Origin: Micromonospora sp. NBC_01813
Lineage (GTDB): Bacteria > Actinomycetota > Actinomycetes > Mycobacteriales > Micromonosporaceae
DNA length: 64,000 nucleotides
Assembly (NCBI RefSeq): GCF_035917335.1
Contig: NZ_CP109067.1
Span: 870,501 to 934,500 of the forward strand
Direction of reading: 5' to 3'
The position numbers and the translations under genes are program-made. The notes under the pieces are model-generated. The model saw only the letters and a list, made by a program, of their open reading frames with translations, was not told where the DNA came from and ran no database searches. Of this stretch, positions 35,989-47,000 are shown in pieces (position 1 is the stretch's first letter; every line of letters starts with the position of its first letter).

Positions 35989-38900
35989 ATGAGTACTGCA
36001 CTCGACATGCGTGACCTGGTGATCGCCTACAACCCATGCGGCGAGATCGAGCCGGGTCCACGCGTTGCCAGCGCCGTCCGACGTGGCGGCGGCATCGGCG
36101 TCCTCGACCTGGCCACTGGGGACGCCCGGACAATGCGCGCGATGGAGCAGCTGATCAGCTGGTCAGCCGAGCCGATCGCGGTCCGGGTCCCGGCGAACTG
36201 TCAGGCCACCATCGACGACGTCGAGCGAATCGCCGCAGGACACATCGAGCTCGTGGTGGTGGCCGGTGAACTCCCCTGGGACCTGCGCGACCTGGTGACG
36301 CGGTACCGCGTACTCGCAGAAGTCACCAGCCTCGCGGCGGCCCGCGCCGCCGCGACGGCCGGGGTGCACGGCCTGATCGCCCGCGGCATGGAGTCCGGCG
36401 GCGAGGTCGGCGAGCTCAGCACCTTCGTTCTCGTGCAGCAACTCACCGGGTCTGACCTGGGCCTACCGGTCTGGGCACTGGGCGGTGTCGGCCCGCACAC
36501 CGCAGCGGCCTGCGTCACCGGTGGCGCCGCCGGCGTCGTACTGGACAGCCAACTCGCCCTGATGCCGGAGTCGGACCTGCCGGCCGACGTCCTGGCCACC
36601 ATCCGCCGGATGGACGGCTCGGAGAGCGTGCTCGCCGATGGCTTCCGGGGGACTCCCCGGATGATGCGCCCGCCGGGCGCGACCAGCGCGCCCACCCGCG
36701 CCGAACTGCTCCCCGTCGGTCAGGACGGCTGGCTCGCCGCCGAGTTCAGCAGACGCTGGGCCGACACCGCCGCCGCGGTACGCGGTATCCGTGCCGCGAT
36801 CGTCGACGCGGCGACCGACGCCGACGCCGCTGCCGCACTGCAGCCCGCCGCGCCGCTGGCCAGGGATTTGGGGCTGCGGGTGCCGGTCGCCCAGGGCCCG
36901 ATGACCCGGGTCAGCGACGAGGCCGGCTTCGCCGCCGCGGTCGCCGCCGATGGCGCCCTGCCGTTCATCGCCCTGGCACTGGCCACCGCCGAACGCACCG
37001 AGGAGATGCTCACCGACACCGCCGCCCGCCTCGGCGACCGGCCCTGGGGTGTCGGTGTCCTGGGCTTCGCGCCGGAGGAGATCCGGCTCGCCCAGTTGGA
37101 GGTCATCAGGCGGGTCAAGCCAGCGGTCGCGATCATCGCCGGCGGCCGGCCATCGCAGGCCAAGGAGCTCGAACGGGACGGGATTCGCACCTTCCTGCAT
37201 GTGCCCTCACCCGGGCTGCTGAGGCAGTTCCTGCGCTCCGGTGCACGTCGGTTCATCTTCGAAGGCGCCGAGTGTGGGGGCCACATCGGCCCCCGGGCCA
37301 GCTTCCCGCTGTGGGAGGCGCAGCTGACGATCCTCGCCGAACACCTCGACAGCGTCCCGCCCGAGCAGGCCGCCGAGGTGCAGATCTTCTTCGCCGGTGG
37401 CGTCCACGACGACCGGTCGGCCGCCATGATCGCCACCTTGGCCGCACCGATGACCCGTCGGGGCGTACGGGTCGGCCTGCTGATGGGTACCGCCTACCTG
37501 TTCACCGGGGAGGCCGTCGCCCACGGTGCGATCCAACCGGCGTTCGCCCGGATGGCCCGGGAATCGACCCGGACCGCCCTGCTGGAGACCGCGCCGGGAC
37601 ACGTCACCCGATGCCTGCAGAGCAACTTCGTGGACGACTTCCACGCGCTGCGCGCCGAACTGGAAGTCGCCGGGCTCGAGAACCGACAGGTGTGGGAGCA
37701 CCTGGAACTGCTCAACGTCGGCCGGCTGCGGATCGCCAGCAAGGGTCGTCGGCGCGACGGCGACGCCCTGATCGACGTGGACGAGTCGACCCAGCTCAGC
37801 GAGGGCCTGTTCATGGCTGGCCAGGTCGCGGTGCTGCGTGACGCCGAGACCACCATCGCGGCGTTGCACCGTTCGGTCACCGAGGAAGCGGTCACCTTCC
37901 ACACCGAGCGGTCCGGGACACTGCGTGCCGCCTGGACCCCACCCGAACCGCAGGAGCAGGCTGCCCCACTGGACATCGCCATCGTCGGGATGGCCTGCAT
38001 CCTGCCCAACTCGCCCGACCTGGCGGCGTTCTGGCGCACCGTCCTGGACAGCGCCGACGCGGTCACCGAGGTGCCGTCGCACCGGTGGGACCCGGACATC
38101 TACTACGCCCCCGAGGTGGGGCCCGGACAGGCCGGCCGGATCAGCGTCTCGAAATGGGGTGGGTTCCTCGCCCAGGTGCCGTTCGACGCCATCGGGTACG
38201 GAATTCCGCCATCGGCCCTGGCCAGCATCGACCCGACCCAGCTGCTGGCCCTCGAAGTCTCCCAGCGGGCCCTACGCGACGCCGGCTACGCCCCGGGACG
38301 CGACGGCGCCGACCACTCCCGTACCGGCGTGATCTTCGGCGCCGAGGCCGGCAGCGACATGGGTCATGCCCAGACCCTGCGGACGATGCTGCCCGCGTAC
38401 CTCGCGGACGTGCCGGAGGAGTTGACCGACCAACTGCCCACGGTCACCGAGGACTCGTTCCCCGGGATCCTCGCCAACGTCATCGCCGGACGGGTCGCCA
38501 ACCGGCTCGACCTCGGTGGACCCAACTACACGGTCGACGCGGCCTGCGCGTCGTCGCTGGCCGCGATGGACGCGGCCTGCAAGGAGCTCGCCTCCGGTGG
38601 CAGCGATCTGATGATCTGTGGTGGCGCCGACCTGCACAACGGCATCAACGACTTCCTGATGTTCACCTCGGCGCACGCGCTCTCGCCGACCGGCCGCTGC
38701 CGCTCGTTCGACAGCACCGGTGACGGAATCGCCCTCGGCGAGGGCGTCGCCGCCGTGGTCCTGAAGCGGCTGTCCGACGCGGAGCGCGACGGCGACCGGA
38801 TCTACGCGGTGATCAAAGGACTCGGCGGATCCAGCGACGGGCGAGCCCTGGGCCTGACCGCGCCCCGCGCGGAGGGCCAGCGGCGGGCACTGGACCGGGC

Positions 38901-41900
38901 GTACCGGCAGGCAGGCGTGTCCCCGGCGCAGGTCGGCCTGGTCGAGGCGCACGGCACCGGCACCGTCGTCGGTGACCGGACCGAGCTGGAGACGCTGACC
39001 ACGGTGTTCAGCGAGGCGGGCGCCGCGCCCGGCAGCTGCACCCTGGGCTCGGTCAAGTCGCAGATCGGCCACACCAAGTGCGTCGCCGGCCTGGCCGGAC
39101 TGATCAAGGCCGCGATGTCGTTGTACACCGGGATCCGGCCGCCCACCCTGCACCTGACCCGACCCAACCCGGCCTGGCATCCCGACCGCAGCCCGTTCGC
39201 CTTCTACACGCAGGCCCGTCCCTGGGCGGCGCCGGCCAGTGAGCGGATCGCCGGGGTGAGCGCCTTCGGCTTCGGCGGCACCAACTTCCACGCGGTGCTC
39301 GGTGCGTACGCCAACGCACCGGAGCCCCGGCACGCCCGCGACGAGTGGCCGGCCGAGCTGTTCTGCTTCAAGGCCGGCGACCGGGCCGGAGCCCACCAGA
39401 CGATCCGGTCGCTGCTGGCCACGATCGACACCCGCGACGTGCTCGGCCGGCGCTGGCGGCTGCGGGACCTCGCCGCTGGGCAGTCCCGGCAGGCCGAGAC
39501 CCGGTCCGGTCCGGTGCAGGTCGCCGTCGTCGCCGGTGACCTCGACGAACTCGCCGGCCTGCTGAGGCGCGCTCTCGCCGGCGAACACGACCCGGCGACC
39601 GGGCTGTACCAACCCGCTGCCGCCGCCGAAGCCGGTGGCAAGGTCGCCTTCCTCTTCCCCGGCCAGGGAAGCCAACGGCCGGGTGCTCTCGCCGAGCTGT
39701 TCGTCAGCTTCCCCGAGCTTCGCCGGTTCCTCGACGTCGGCCGCGACTTCGTCGATCCGCTGTTCCCGCCGGCGGCGTTCGACCCCGACCACGACCGCGG
39801 CCAGCAGGAGCGGGTCCGCGACACCCGGATCGCCCAACCGGTGCTGGGCATCGGTGGTCTGGCCATGCACCATCTGCTCGGCCGGCTCAACGTGCGGCCG
39901 GAGCTGGCTGGCGGGCACAGCTACGGCGAGCTGGTGGCGCTCAGCGTCGCCGGTGCCTTCGACGAGCGCACCCTGCTCGCGCTGAGCCGTGCGCGGGCGG
40001 AGGCGATCCTCGCCGCCGCCGGTGCCGATCCCGGGACGATGGCGGCGGTCGCCGGCACCGCGCAACAAATCAGCGGTGTGCTCTCCGATGCCGGGCTGTC
40101 CGACGAGGTGGTACTGGCCAACCACAACGGTCCGCAGCAGGTGGTCATCTCCGGGCCGACCGTGGCGGTACGCCGGGCGGTGACCGTGCTCAAGGAGAAC
40201 GGACTGTCCGCCCGTTCGATTCCGGTGGCCTGCGCGTTCCACAGTCCCGTGGTGGCTGGTGGCGTGGCGACCTTCCGGGAGATCCTGGCCGGCTACCCGG
40301 TCGCTGCCCCCGCCGTGCCGGTCTGGTCCAACCGGACCGCCCAGCCCTACCCGACCGGGTCGGACGAGGTACGCGACGAACTCGCCGGTCAGATCGGTGC
40401 CCCGGTCAAGTTCGTGGACCAGATCGAGGCGATGTACGCCGCCGGCGCCCGGATCTTCGTCGAGGCCGGCCCGGGACAGGTGCTGACCCGGCTGGTGGAG
40501 ACGGTCCTGGCCGACCGACCCCACCTGGCGGTCGCCGTCGAGGGCCGGCGCTCAGGTGGCCTGCGGGGGTTCCTGTCCGCCATCGCCGAGTTGGCCTGTG
40601 CCGGGGTACCGGTGCAGACCAGTTGGCTCTTCCACGGCCGGCAGACCGCCGAGGTCGTCCCGGCGGCACCATCGTCGCGGCCGATCTGGACGGTTGACGG
40701 CCAGCTGGTACGCGACCAGCATGGCCGGCCGCTGCCCGGCGGTATGACGCCTCCCCGACAAATCAAGGAGTTGTCGATGACTGCATCCACCGAGACCGGC
40801 AACGGCCACGGCCCCGGCCTGGCCCATGGCAATGGCAATGGCGTCGCCCACGGTGGCGCAGTCGCCAACGGCAACGGCGTCGCGCACGGCAATGGCAACG
40901 GTGGCGGCGTCGCGCACGGCAATGGCAACGGTGGCGGCGTCGCGCACGGTGCCAGCATCGCCCACAGTGGCGGCCCTGCCCACGGCAACGGCAACGGTGC
41001 CGGCCGGGACAGCCGAGACGATCTGATCAGCGAGTTTCTCCGGACCAGCCGAGAGCTGATCGCCTCCCAACGCGACGTCATGTTGGCGTACTTCGGTGAG
41101 CGGCCGGTTGCTGGCAACGGGTGGACCTCGTCCGATGTGTACCCGTCGGTCGTGGCGCAGCCCGCGATAGCCGCGCAGCGCGCATACGTCGGGGAGATCG
41201 TCCCGGCGGGGCCAGATTCTCCGGCAACGGGTGACGTGCCGGCGGCAGTCGAGCCGGCTGCTCCTTCCAGCCCCACACAGGTTGACCACCCCGCTTCCAC
41301 CGCGGCCGCAGTTTCGGTCGTTCCAGCTCCGGTAGCTCCGGTAGCTCCGGTAGCTCCGGTCGCGCCGGTTGCGGTTGCGGTGGCCGCTCCGGCTCCGGCT
41401 CCTGTCGCGGTGGCCGCTCCGGTCGCGGCGACGGTGACGACCACTGTCGCGGTGCGTCCGTCGGTGGACATGGCGCAGTTCCAGGATGCGATTTTGGCGG
41501 TGTTGAGTGAGCGGACCGGGTATCCGGTGGATTTGATTGAGCTTGATTTGGATCTTGAGGCGGATCTGAGTATTGATTCGATCAAGCGGGCTGAGGTCGC
41601 TGGTGAGGTGGCGACGCGGTTGCGGTTGTCGGTGGATGGTGACGAGGCGGAGTTGGAGGATCTGGTTCGGGCTCGGACGGTGCGGACGATGGTGGCGTGG
41701 TTGGTCGAGAAGATGGCGGCCGATCAGTCGGTGAGTGCGCCGTCTGCTGTGGCGGCGGTGGCCGCTCCGGCTCCGGCTCCTGTCGCGGTGGCGGCCCCGG
41801 TCGCGGCGACGGTGACGACCACCGTCGCGGTGCGTCCGTCGGTGGACATGGCGCAGTTCCAGGATGCGATTTTGGCGGTGTTGAGTGAGCGGACCGGGTA

Positions 41901-44085
41901 TCCGGTGGATTTGATTGAGCTTGATTTGGATCTTGAGGCGGATCTGAGTATTGATTCGATCAAGCGGGCTGAGGTCGCTGGTGAGGTGGCGACGCGGTTG
42001 CGGTTGTCGGTGGATGGTGACGAGGCGGAGTTGGAGGATCTGGTTCGGGCTCGGACGGTGCGGACGATGGTGGCGTGGTTGGTCGAGAAGATGGCGGCCG
42101 ATCAGTCGGTGAGTGCGCCGTCTGCTGTGGCGGCGGTGGCCGCTCCGGCTCCGGCTCCTGTCGCGGTGGCGGCCCCGGTCGCGGCGACGGTGACGACCAC
42201 CGTCGCGGTGCGTCCGTCGGTGGACATGGCGCAGTTCCAGGATGCGATTTTGGCGGTGTTGAGTGAGCGGACCGGGTATCCGGTGGATTTGATTGAGCTT
42301 GATTTGGATCTTGAGGCGGATCTGAGTATTGATTCGATCAAGCGGGCTGAGGTCGCTGGTGAGGTGGCGACGCGGTTGCGGTTGTCGGTGGATGGTGACG
42401 AGGCGGAGTTGGAGGATCTGGTTCGGGCTCGGACGGTGCGGACGATGGTGGCGTGGTTGGTCGAGAAGATGGCGGCCGATCAGTCGGTGAGTGCGCCGTC
42501 TGCTGTGGCGGCGGTGGCCGCTCCGGCTCCGGTCCCTGTCGCGGTGGCCGCTCCGGTCGCGGCTGCGGCCCCGCCGGTCGTGGTCGTACCCGCGTCACCG
42601 GCGGTGCCATCCACCCCCGCTGGGCCGAGCGGCGGGGTCGCTCCGCGCCGACTCGTCGCACAGCAGGTGCCGGCCACCGGTGCGGTCGTCGCGCCGGAAG
42701 CGCTCTCCGGCGCCCGATTCCTGATCACCGGCGGCTCACCAGTCCTGGCGCAGCTCGCCGAACGCCTCGCCCAGCACGGCGCGGCCGGCACCACCGGTTC
42801 GATTGACGGCGGCGGGTCGGACCAGCCGGCCGGCTACGACGGTGTGATCATCCTGGACGGGCTGAGCGACAGCGGCGGCCCGCTGCTACCCGAGATCTTC
42901 CCGTTCATCCAGCGGGCGCTCGCCGCCGGCGTCCGGTGGCTGGTCGCCGCCGGCACCAGCGGGCCGCGGACCGACGGCTTCGCCGGCCTGTTCCGTACCA
43001 TCAGCCGCGAATACCCGCAGGTGTCGGTGAGCTATGTGGAGGTACCGCAGGCGGACGACCGGAGTCAGCTCGCCGCCGACCTCGTCACCGAACTGCTCAG
43101 CGGCGGTCAGACGCCGATCGTCACCTGGTCGGCATCCGGCCGGCACACCGTCGATCTGGCCCCGGTCGCTCTCGGCGCACTGGCCGCCGGCGGTGCCGGG
43201 CCGGCCGGTGACGGCGTCGCCGAGGTCCAGGCGATCGGGCTCGATCAGGACTCGGTGGTGGTCCTCGTCGGTGGTGCCCGAGGCATCACGCCGTGGTTCG
43301 CCCGTACCCTGGCCGCGGCGAGCCGGTGCCGGATCGAACTGGTCGGGCGTACCCCGCTGCCTGAGCAACCGGAGTCTGCGGCGTTGGCCGCCGCGAGCGA
43401 CAAGCCGGCACTGCGGGCCGCCCTGGTGGCGCAGGGGATGCGCGCACCCGCCGAGATCGACCGGATGGCCAACGCGATCCTGGCGGCGCGGGAGGTCCGC
43501 GCCACCCTGGCTGAGCTTCGAGAGTTCGGCAGCCAGGTGCGCTACCACAGCGTCGACGTCAGCGACGCCGAGGCGACCCGGCAACTGATCAAGAACATCC
43601 ACGGCGAGTACGGACGCATCGACGGTCTGGTCTACGCGGCCGGGCGGATCGAGGACAAGCTGATCGCCGAGAAGGACCCGGAATCGTTCACCCGGGTCTT
43701 CCAGACCAAGGTGCAGGGGGCGGCGACGGTGCTCGACGCCCTGCCGGACGGAACGAAGCCGCGCTTCGTGGTCCTCTTCGGCAGCATCGCGGCCGCGTAC
43801 GGCAACCGAGGGCAGAGCGACTACGCCGCCGCCAACGATGCGCTCGACCGGCTCGGCGGCCGGTGGGCGGCCGGTTCCGGAGTCCGCTGTCTGACCGTGC
43901 ACTGGGGGCCATGGGCACCGGGATCGGTGCATGGCGGCATGGTCAGCGCCGAACTCAGCCGGGAGTATGCCCGCCGCGGCATCGAGTTGATCGACCCCGA
44001 GGAAGGGGCGCTGAGTCTGCTGCGCGAGCTGGCCTGGGGTGACCCGGCGGTCGCGTCGGTGGTCTACACCGCCTCCGGGTGGTGA
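35989..44085 (+). CDS. Iterative type I PKS, PUFA-synthase-like (NMO-NMO-KS-AT-ACPx3-KR)
   Basis: A 2698-residue multi-domain enzyme that elongates and reduces an acyl chain. Order: a degenerate nitronate-monooxygenase-like half (about 1-250), a full NMO/PfaD-like enoyl-reductase domain (about 285-620; EGAECGGHIGPRAS), KS (662-1105; active Cys about 853 in DAACASS, EAHGTGT, IGHTKCVAG), AT (1218-1510; Ser about 1311 in GHSYGE), a Gly/His/Asn-rich linker, three ACPs with Ser in LSIDSIKR at about 1864, 1990 and 2116, and KR (structural half from 2240, catalytic GGARGITPW at about 2424, with YAAANDAL). The closest described logic is PfaA fused to PfaD. It overlaps the second PKS gene in a GTGA junction. 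The product cannot be predicted. Confidence 0.9.
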   Translation: MSTALDMRDLVIAYNPCGEIEPGPRVASAVRRGGGIGVLDLATGDARTMRAMEQLISWSAEPIAVRVPANCQATIDDVERIAAGHIELVVVAGELPWDLRDLVTRYRVLAEVTSLAAARAAATAGVHGLIARGMESGGEVGELSTFVLVQQLTGSDLGLPVWALGGVGPHTAAACVTGGAAGVVLDSQLALMPESDLPADVLATIRRMDGSESVLADGFRGTPRMMRPPGATSAPTRAELLPVGQDGWLAAEFSRRWADTAAAVRGIRAAIVDAATDADAAAALQPAAPLARDLGLRVPVAQGPMTRVSDEAGFAAAVAADGALPFIALALATAERTEEMLTDTAARLGDRPWGVGVLGFAPEEIRLAQLEVIRRVKPAVAIIAGGRPSQAKELERDGIRTFLHVPSPGLLRQFLRSGARRFIFEGAECGGHIGPRASFPLWEAQLTILAEHLDSVPPEQAAEVQIFFAGGVHDDRSAAMIATLAAPMTRRGVRVGLLMGTAYLFTGEAVAHGAIQPAFARMARESTRTALLETAPGHVTRCLQSNFVDDFHALRAELEVAGLENRQVWEHLELLNVGRLRIASKGRRRDGDALIDVDESTQLSEGLFMAGQVAVLRDAETTIAALHRSVTEEAVTFHTERSGTLRAAWTPPEPQEQAAPLDIAIVGMACILPNSPDLAAFWRTVLDSADAVTEVPSHRWDPDIYYAPEVGPGQAGRISVSKWGGFLAQVPFDAIGYGIPPSALASIDPTQLLALEVSQRALRDAGYAPGRDGADHSRTGVIFGAEAGSDMGHAQTLRTMLPAYLADVPEELTDQLPTVTEDSFPGILANVIAGRVANRLDLGGPNYTVDAACASSLAAMDAACKELASGGSDLMICGGADLHNGINDFLMFTSAHALSPTGRCRSFDSTGDGIALGEGVAAVVLKRLSDAERDGDRIYAVIKGLGGSSDGRALGLTAPRAEGQRRALDRAYRQAGVSPAQVGLVEAHGTGTVVGDRTELETLTTVFSEAGAAPGSCTLGSVKSQIGHTKCVAGLAGLIKAAMSLYTGIRPPTLHLTRPNPAWHPDRSPFAFYTQARPWAAPASERIAGVSAFGFGGTNFHAVLGAYANAPEPRHARDEWPAELFCFKAGDRAGAHQTIRSLLATIDTRDVLGRRWRLRDLAAGQSRQAETRSGPVQVAVVAGDLDELAGLLRRALAGEHDPATGLYQPAAAAEAGGKVAFLFPGQGSQRPGALAELFVSFPELRRFLDVGRDFVDPLFPPAAFDPDHDRGQQERVRDTRIAQPVLGIGGLAMHHLLGRLNVRPELAGGHSYGELVALSVAGAFDERTLLALSRARAEAILAAAGADPGTMAAVAGTAQQISGVLSDAGLSDEVVLANHNGPQQVVISGPTVAVRRAVTVLKENGLSARSIPVACAFHSPVVAGGVATFREILAGYPVAAPAVPVWSNRTAQPYPTGSDEVRDELAGQIGAPVKFVDQIEAMYAAGARIFVEAGPGQVLTRLVETVLADRPHLAVAVEGRRSGGLRGFLSAIAELACAGVPVQTSWLFHGRQTAEVVPAAPSSRPIWTVDGQLVRDQHGRPLPGGMTPPRQIKELSMTASTETGNGHGPGLAHGNGNGVAHGGAVANGNGVAHGNGNGGGVAHGNGNGGGVAHGASIAHSGGPAHGNGNGAGRDSRDDLISEFLRTSRELIASQRDVMLAYFGERPVAGNGWTSSDVYPSVVAQPAIAAQRAYVGEIVPAGPDSPATGDVPAAVEPAAPSSPTQVDHPASTAAAVSVVPAPVAPVAPVAPVAPVAVAVAAPAPAPVAVAAPVAATVTTTVAVRPSVDMAQFQDAILAVLSERTGYPVDLIELDLDLEADLSIDSIKRAEVAGEVATRLRLSVDGDEAELEDLVRARTVRTMVAWLVEKMAADQSVSAPSAVAAVAAPAPAPVAVAAPVAATVTTTVAVRPSVDMAQFQDAILAVLSERTGYPVDLIELDLDLEADLSIDSIKRAEVAGEVATRLRLSVDGDEAELEDLVRARTVRTMVAWLVEKMAADQSVSAPSAVAAVAAPAPAPVAVAAPVAATVTTTVAVRPSVDMAQFQDAILAVLSERTGYPVDLIELDLDLEADLSIDSIKRAEVAGEVATRLRLSVDGDEAELEDLVRARTVRTMVAWLVEKMAADQSVSAPSAVAAVAAPAPVPVAVAAPVAAAAPPVVVVPASPAVPSTPAGPSGGVAPRRLVAQQVPATGAVVAPEALSGARFLITGGSPVLAQLAERLAQHGAAGTTGSIDGGGSDQPAGYDGVIILDGLSDSGGPLLPEIFPFIQRALAAGVRWLVAAGTSGPRTDGFAGLFRTISREYPQVSVSYVEVPQADDRSQLAADLVTELLSGGQTPIVTWSASGRHTVDLAPVALGALAAGGAGPAGDGVAEVQAIGLDQDSVVVLVGGARGITPWFARTLAAASRCRIELVGRTPLPEQPESAALAAASDKPALRAALVAQGMRAPAEIDRMANAILAAREVRATLAELREFGSQVRYHSVDVSDAEATRQLIKNIHGEYGRIDGLVYAAGRIEDKLIAEKDPESFTRVFQTKVQGAATVLDALPDGTKPRFVVLFGSIAAAYGNRGQSDYAAANDALDRLGGRWAAGSGVRCLTVHWGPWAPGSVHGGMVSAELSREYARRGIELIDPEEGALSLLRELAWGDPAVASVVYTASGW
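40765..40779 (+). promoter_or_regulatory. Internal in-frame ribosome site and ATG inside the PKS
   Basis: A perfect AAGGAG (40765-40770) is followed after six bases by an in-frame ATG (40777), which is Met1597 of the synthase, exactly in the linker between AT and the ACPs. It could be a relic of a gene fusion or an internal start for an ACP-KR protein. Confidence 0.55.
40800..41010 (+). repeat. Gly/Asn/His-rich linker repeats
   Basis: Low-complexity coding repeats (AHGNGNGGGV units). Two exact 30-bp copies lie at 40876-40905 and 40906-40935, with a partial third from 40936, producing a flexible linker. Confidence 0.8.
41380..42535 (+). repeat. Three near-identical 378-bp ACP repeats
   Basis: Units start at 41380, 41758 and 42136 with a fourth partial linker at 42514. 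They differ by only a few bases in the Pro/Ala linker; the ACP cores appear identical. The cores use T-ending and TTG codons (gattttggcggtgttg, ttgattgagcttgatttg), unlike the rest of the gene. Confidence 0.9.
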
Positions 44086-47000
44086 CCCAGATGTCCCAAG
44101 CCCTCGACCCACAGCAGACGATCGCCATCGTGGGGATGGCCGCCCTGATGCCGGGTGCGCCCGACATCGACGCCTACTGGCGCAACCTGGTAGACGGCGT
44201 GGACGCGATCACCGACGTACCGGCGCACCGGTGGGACGAAGAGTTCTACGACCCGGAGAATGCTGACCGCCCGGACCGGATGTACTGCCGCCGGGGCGGA
44301 TTCGTCGACGAGTTCGCCACCTTCGAGCCGCTGCGGTTCGGCATCATGCCGACGTCGATCGGAGACATCGAACCCGACCAGCTGATCACCTTGCAGGTCG
44401 CCGCCGCGGCCATCGACGACGCGGGTGGCCAGGACCGGCTGCCGGACCGGGACCGGATCGGGGTGCTGCTCGGCCGTGGTGGCATCCTGAGCCCGGCACA
44501 GGCCCGCTACGCCCAGCGGGTGAGGATGTCCAGCCAGGTGATCAGCGTCCTCAAGGAGTTGATGCCGGACCTACCACCGGAGAGCCTTGATCGGGTCCGG
44601 CGCAAGTTCGACGAGCGGCTCGGCCCGCAACAGCCTGAGGGCACCATCGGGTTGGTGCCGAACCTGGCGGCGTCGCGGGTGGCGAACCGGCTGAACCTGC
44701 GCGGTCCGTCCTACACCATCGACGCCGCGTGTGCCTCGTCGTTGATCGCCGTCGACCAGGGAATGGCCGAGCTACGCGCCGGCCGGCTGGACGCGGTGCT
44801 CGCCGGTGGCGTGCACCATGTGCATGACATCAGTTTCTGGTCGGTCTTCAGTCAGCTCCGCGCGCTGTCGCGACAGGGGGCGATCCGGCCGTTCGACAGT
44901 TCGGCGGATGGCCTGCTGATCGGCGAGGGCACCGGTGTCGTGGTGTTGAAGCGACTGGCCGACGCGCTCGACGCCGGCGACCGGGTGTACGCGGTGATCC
45001 GCGGTAGCGGGGTGTCCAGCGACGGCAAGTCGGCCAGCATGTTCAACCCGGCGAGCAGCGGCCAGTCGTTGGCCATCCGCCGGGCCTGGGAGGCGGCAGG
45101 GCTCGATCCGACGGACCCGGACGCGCTCGGGCTGCTGGAGGCGCACGGCACCGGAACCCCGACCGGCGATGCCGCCGAGCTCGTCACGGTCGCCGACGTG
45201 TTCGGCTCGTACCGAGGTGGACCTCGGCCGGTCATCGGTTCGGTGAAGTCGATGATCGGCCACACCATGCCGGCGGCCGGGATCGCCGGTCTGATCAAGG
45301 CGACGCTCGCCATCCACCGTGGGGTTCTGCCACCCACGCTGCACTGCGCAGAGCCGCGGGGGGAGATGGCGGCGACCCGCTTCGCGCCGATCGCCGCTGC
45401 GCAGCCCTGGGAAAGTGAGGGGCCGCGCCGGGCCGGCGTCAACGCGTTCGGCTTCGGCGGCATCAACGCCCATCTGGTCATCGAGCAGCCGCCGACGAAC
45501 TCGGCCGCGTCGACCGCCTGGGCGGCCGTGTCGAACCCGGCAGCCGCGTCGGTGGCCCGGCCGGCGAGCGCGACCGTCGACGAGCCGGATCAGGTGCTGT
45601 GGCTGGCCGCCGACGACGCGGCTGGGATCGCCGCGCTGCTCGACCGAGACGACGTGACCGTACGCCAGGAAGGTGCTGCCTTCGCCGACGACCCGCAGGC
45701 GTTGCGCGCCCCCCGGTGCCGGCTCGGTGTGGTGGACCCCACCGACAAGCGGCTGGCCACCGCCCGCCGCGCGGTGAGCCGGGGTGAGCCATGGCGTGGA
45801 GCTCGGGACATCTGGTTCACGCCGGCTCCGCTGCTGACCGCCGGCGGCAAACTGGCGTTCGTGTTTCCCGGCCTGGAAGCCGAGTTCACCCCGCGTACCA
45901 CGGATCTGGCCGCCCACTTCGGGCTGCCCGACCGCGACTGGTCCGCCGCCGACCTGGGCCGGCACGGCGCCGGGTTGATCGAGGTCGGGAAGTTGCTCAA
46001 CGATGTGCTGGGCCGGATCGGTATCCGGCCGGACGCGGTCGCCGGGCACAGCATCGGCGAGTGGGCCGCCGCAGCCGCCGCCGGCCAGGTCAGCACCACC
46101 GACATGGACGGGTTCCTGAAGATCTTCGACGCCGACTCGGTCGCCGTCTCCGGCTACGTGTTCGCCGCCGTCGGCGCCGGCGCCGACCAGGTGACGCCGG
46201 TGCTCGGCGACTTCCCCGGAGTCGTGCTGTCGCATGACAACGCGCCAGCGCAGTCGGTGGTCAACGGTCCTGAGGTGCAGGTGGACCGGTTGATCGAGGA
46301 GTTGCGTCGCCGCAACGTGCTGTGCCAGAAGCTGCCGTTCCGCTCGGCGTTCCATACCCCGGTCTTCGCCGAAGGGCTGCGTTCCATCGGCGCGGCGTTG
46401 CAGTCCTGGCAGGTGCATCCCACGTCGGTCCCGGTCTGGTCGGCGACGCTGGCCGCACCGTTTCCCACCGACGAGCAGGAGGTCAACCAGATCTTCGTCC
46501 GGCACATGATGGAGCCGGTCTGGTTCCGTCAGACGGTGGCCGCGATGTACGACGCGGGCATCCGGGTCTTCCTCCAGGTCGGCGCGGGACAACTCGCCTC
46601 GCTGGTGGGCGACAACCTGCGCGGCCGGGACCACCTCGCGATGCCGGTCAACGTCGGGCACCGTAGCGGTCTCGATCAGCTGCGCCGGGTCGCCACCGCG
46701 CTCTGGGTGGAAGGTGCTGCACCGGATCTGCGGGCACTGCGGCCACCGGCGCCGGTCGCCGCTGCGGCTCCGGCTTCGGTGGTGGCTCCGGCCCGGCGTG
46801 GTCCGAAGATCCGGTTGGACCTCGGCGGTCCGCTGGTGCGTCTGGGCCCCGGCGCGCAGGACCTGCTCGGTCTGCCGGACCGGTCGGCCTCGAACGGGGC
46901 GGCTTCCCCGGCTCCGGCTCCGGCCGCAGCTGCCCCGCAAGCGCCGCCGCCGGCGGCCCCGGCCACGCCAGTGGGGGCACCGGAGCCCTCGGCATCGGTC

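Noticed and set aside
41380-42535. Tandem repeats considered as CRISPR or mobile repeat
   Set aside because: Periods of 378 bp within a single open frame encode ACP domains; no spacers.
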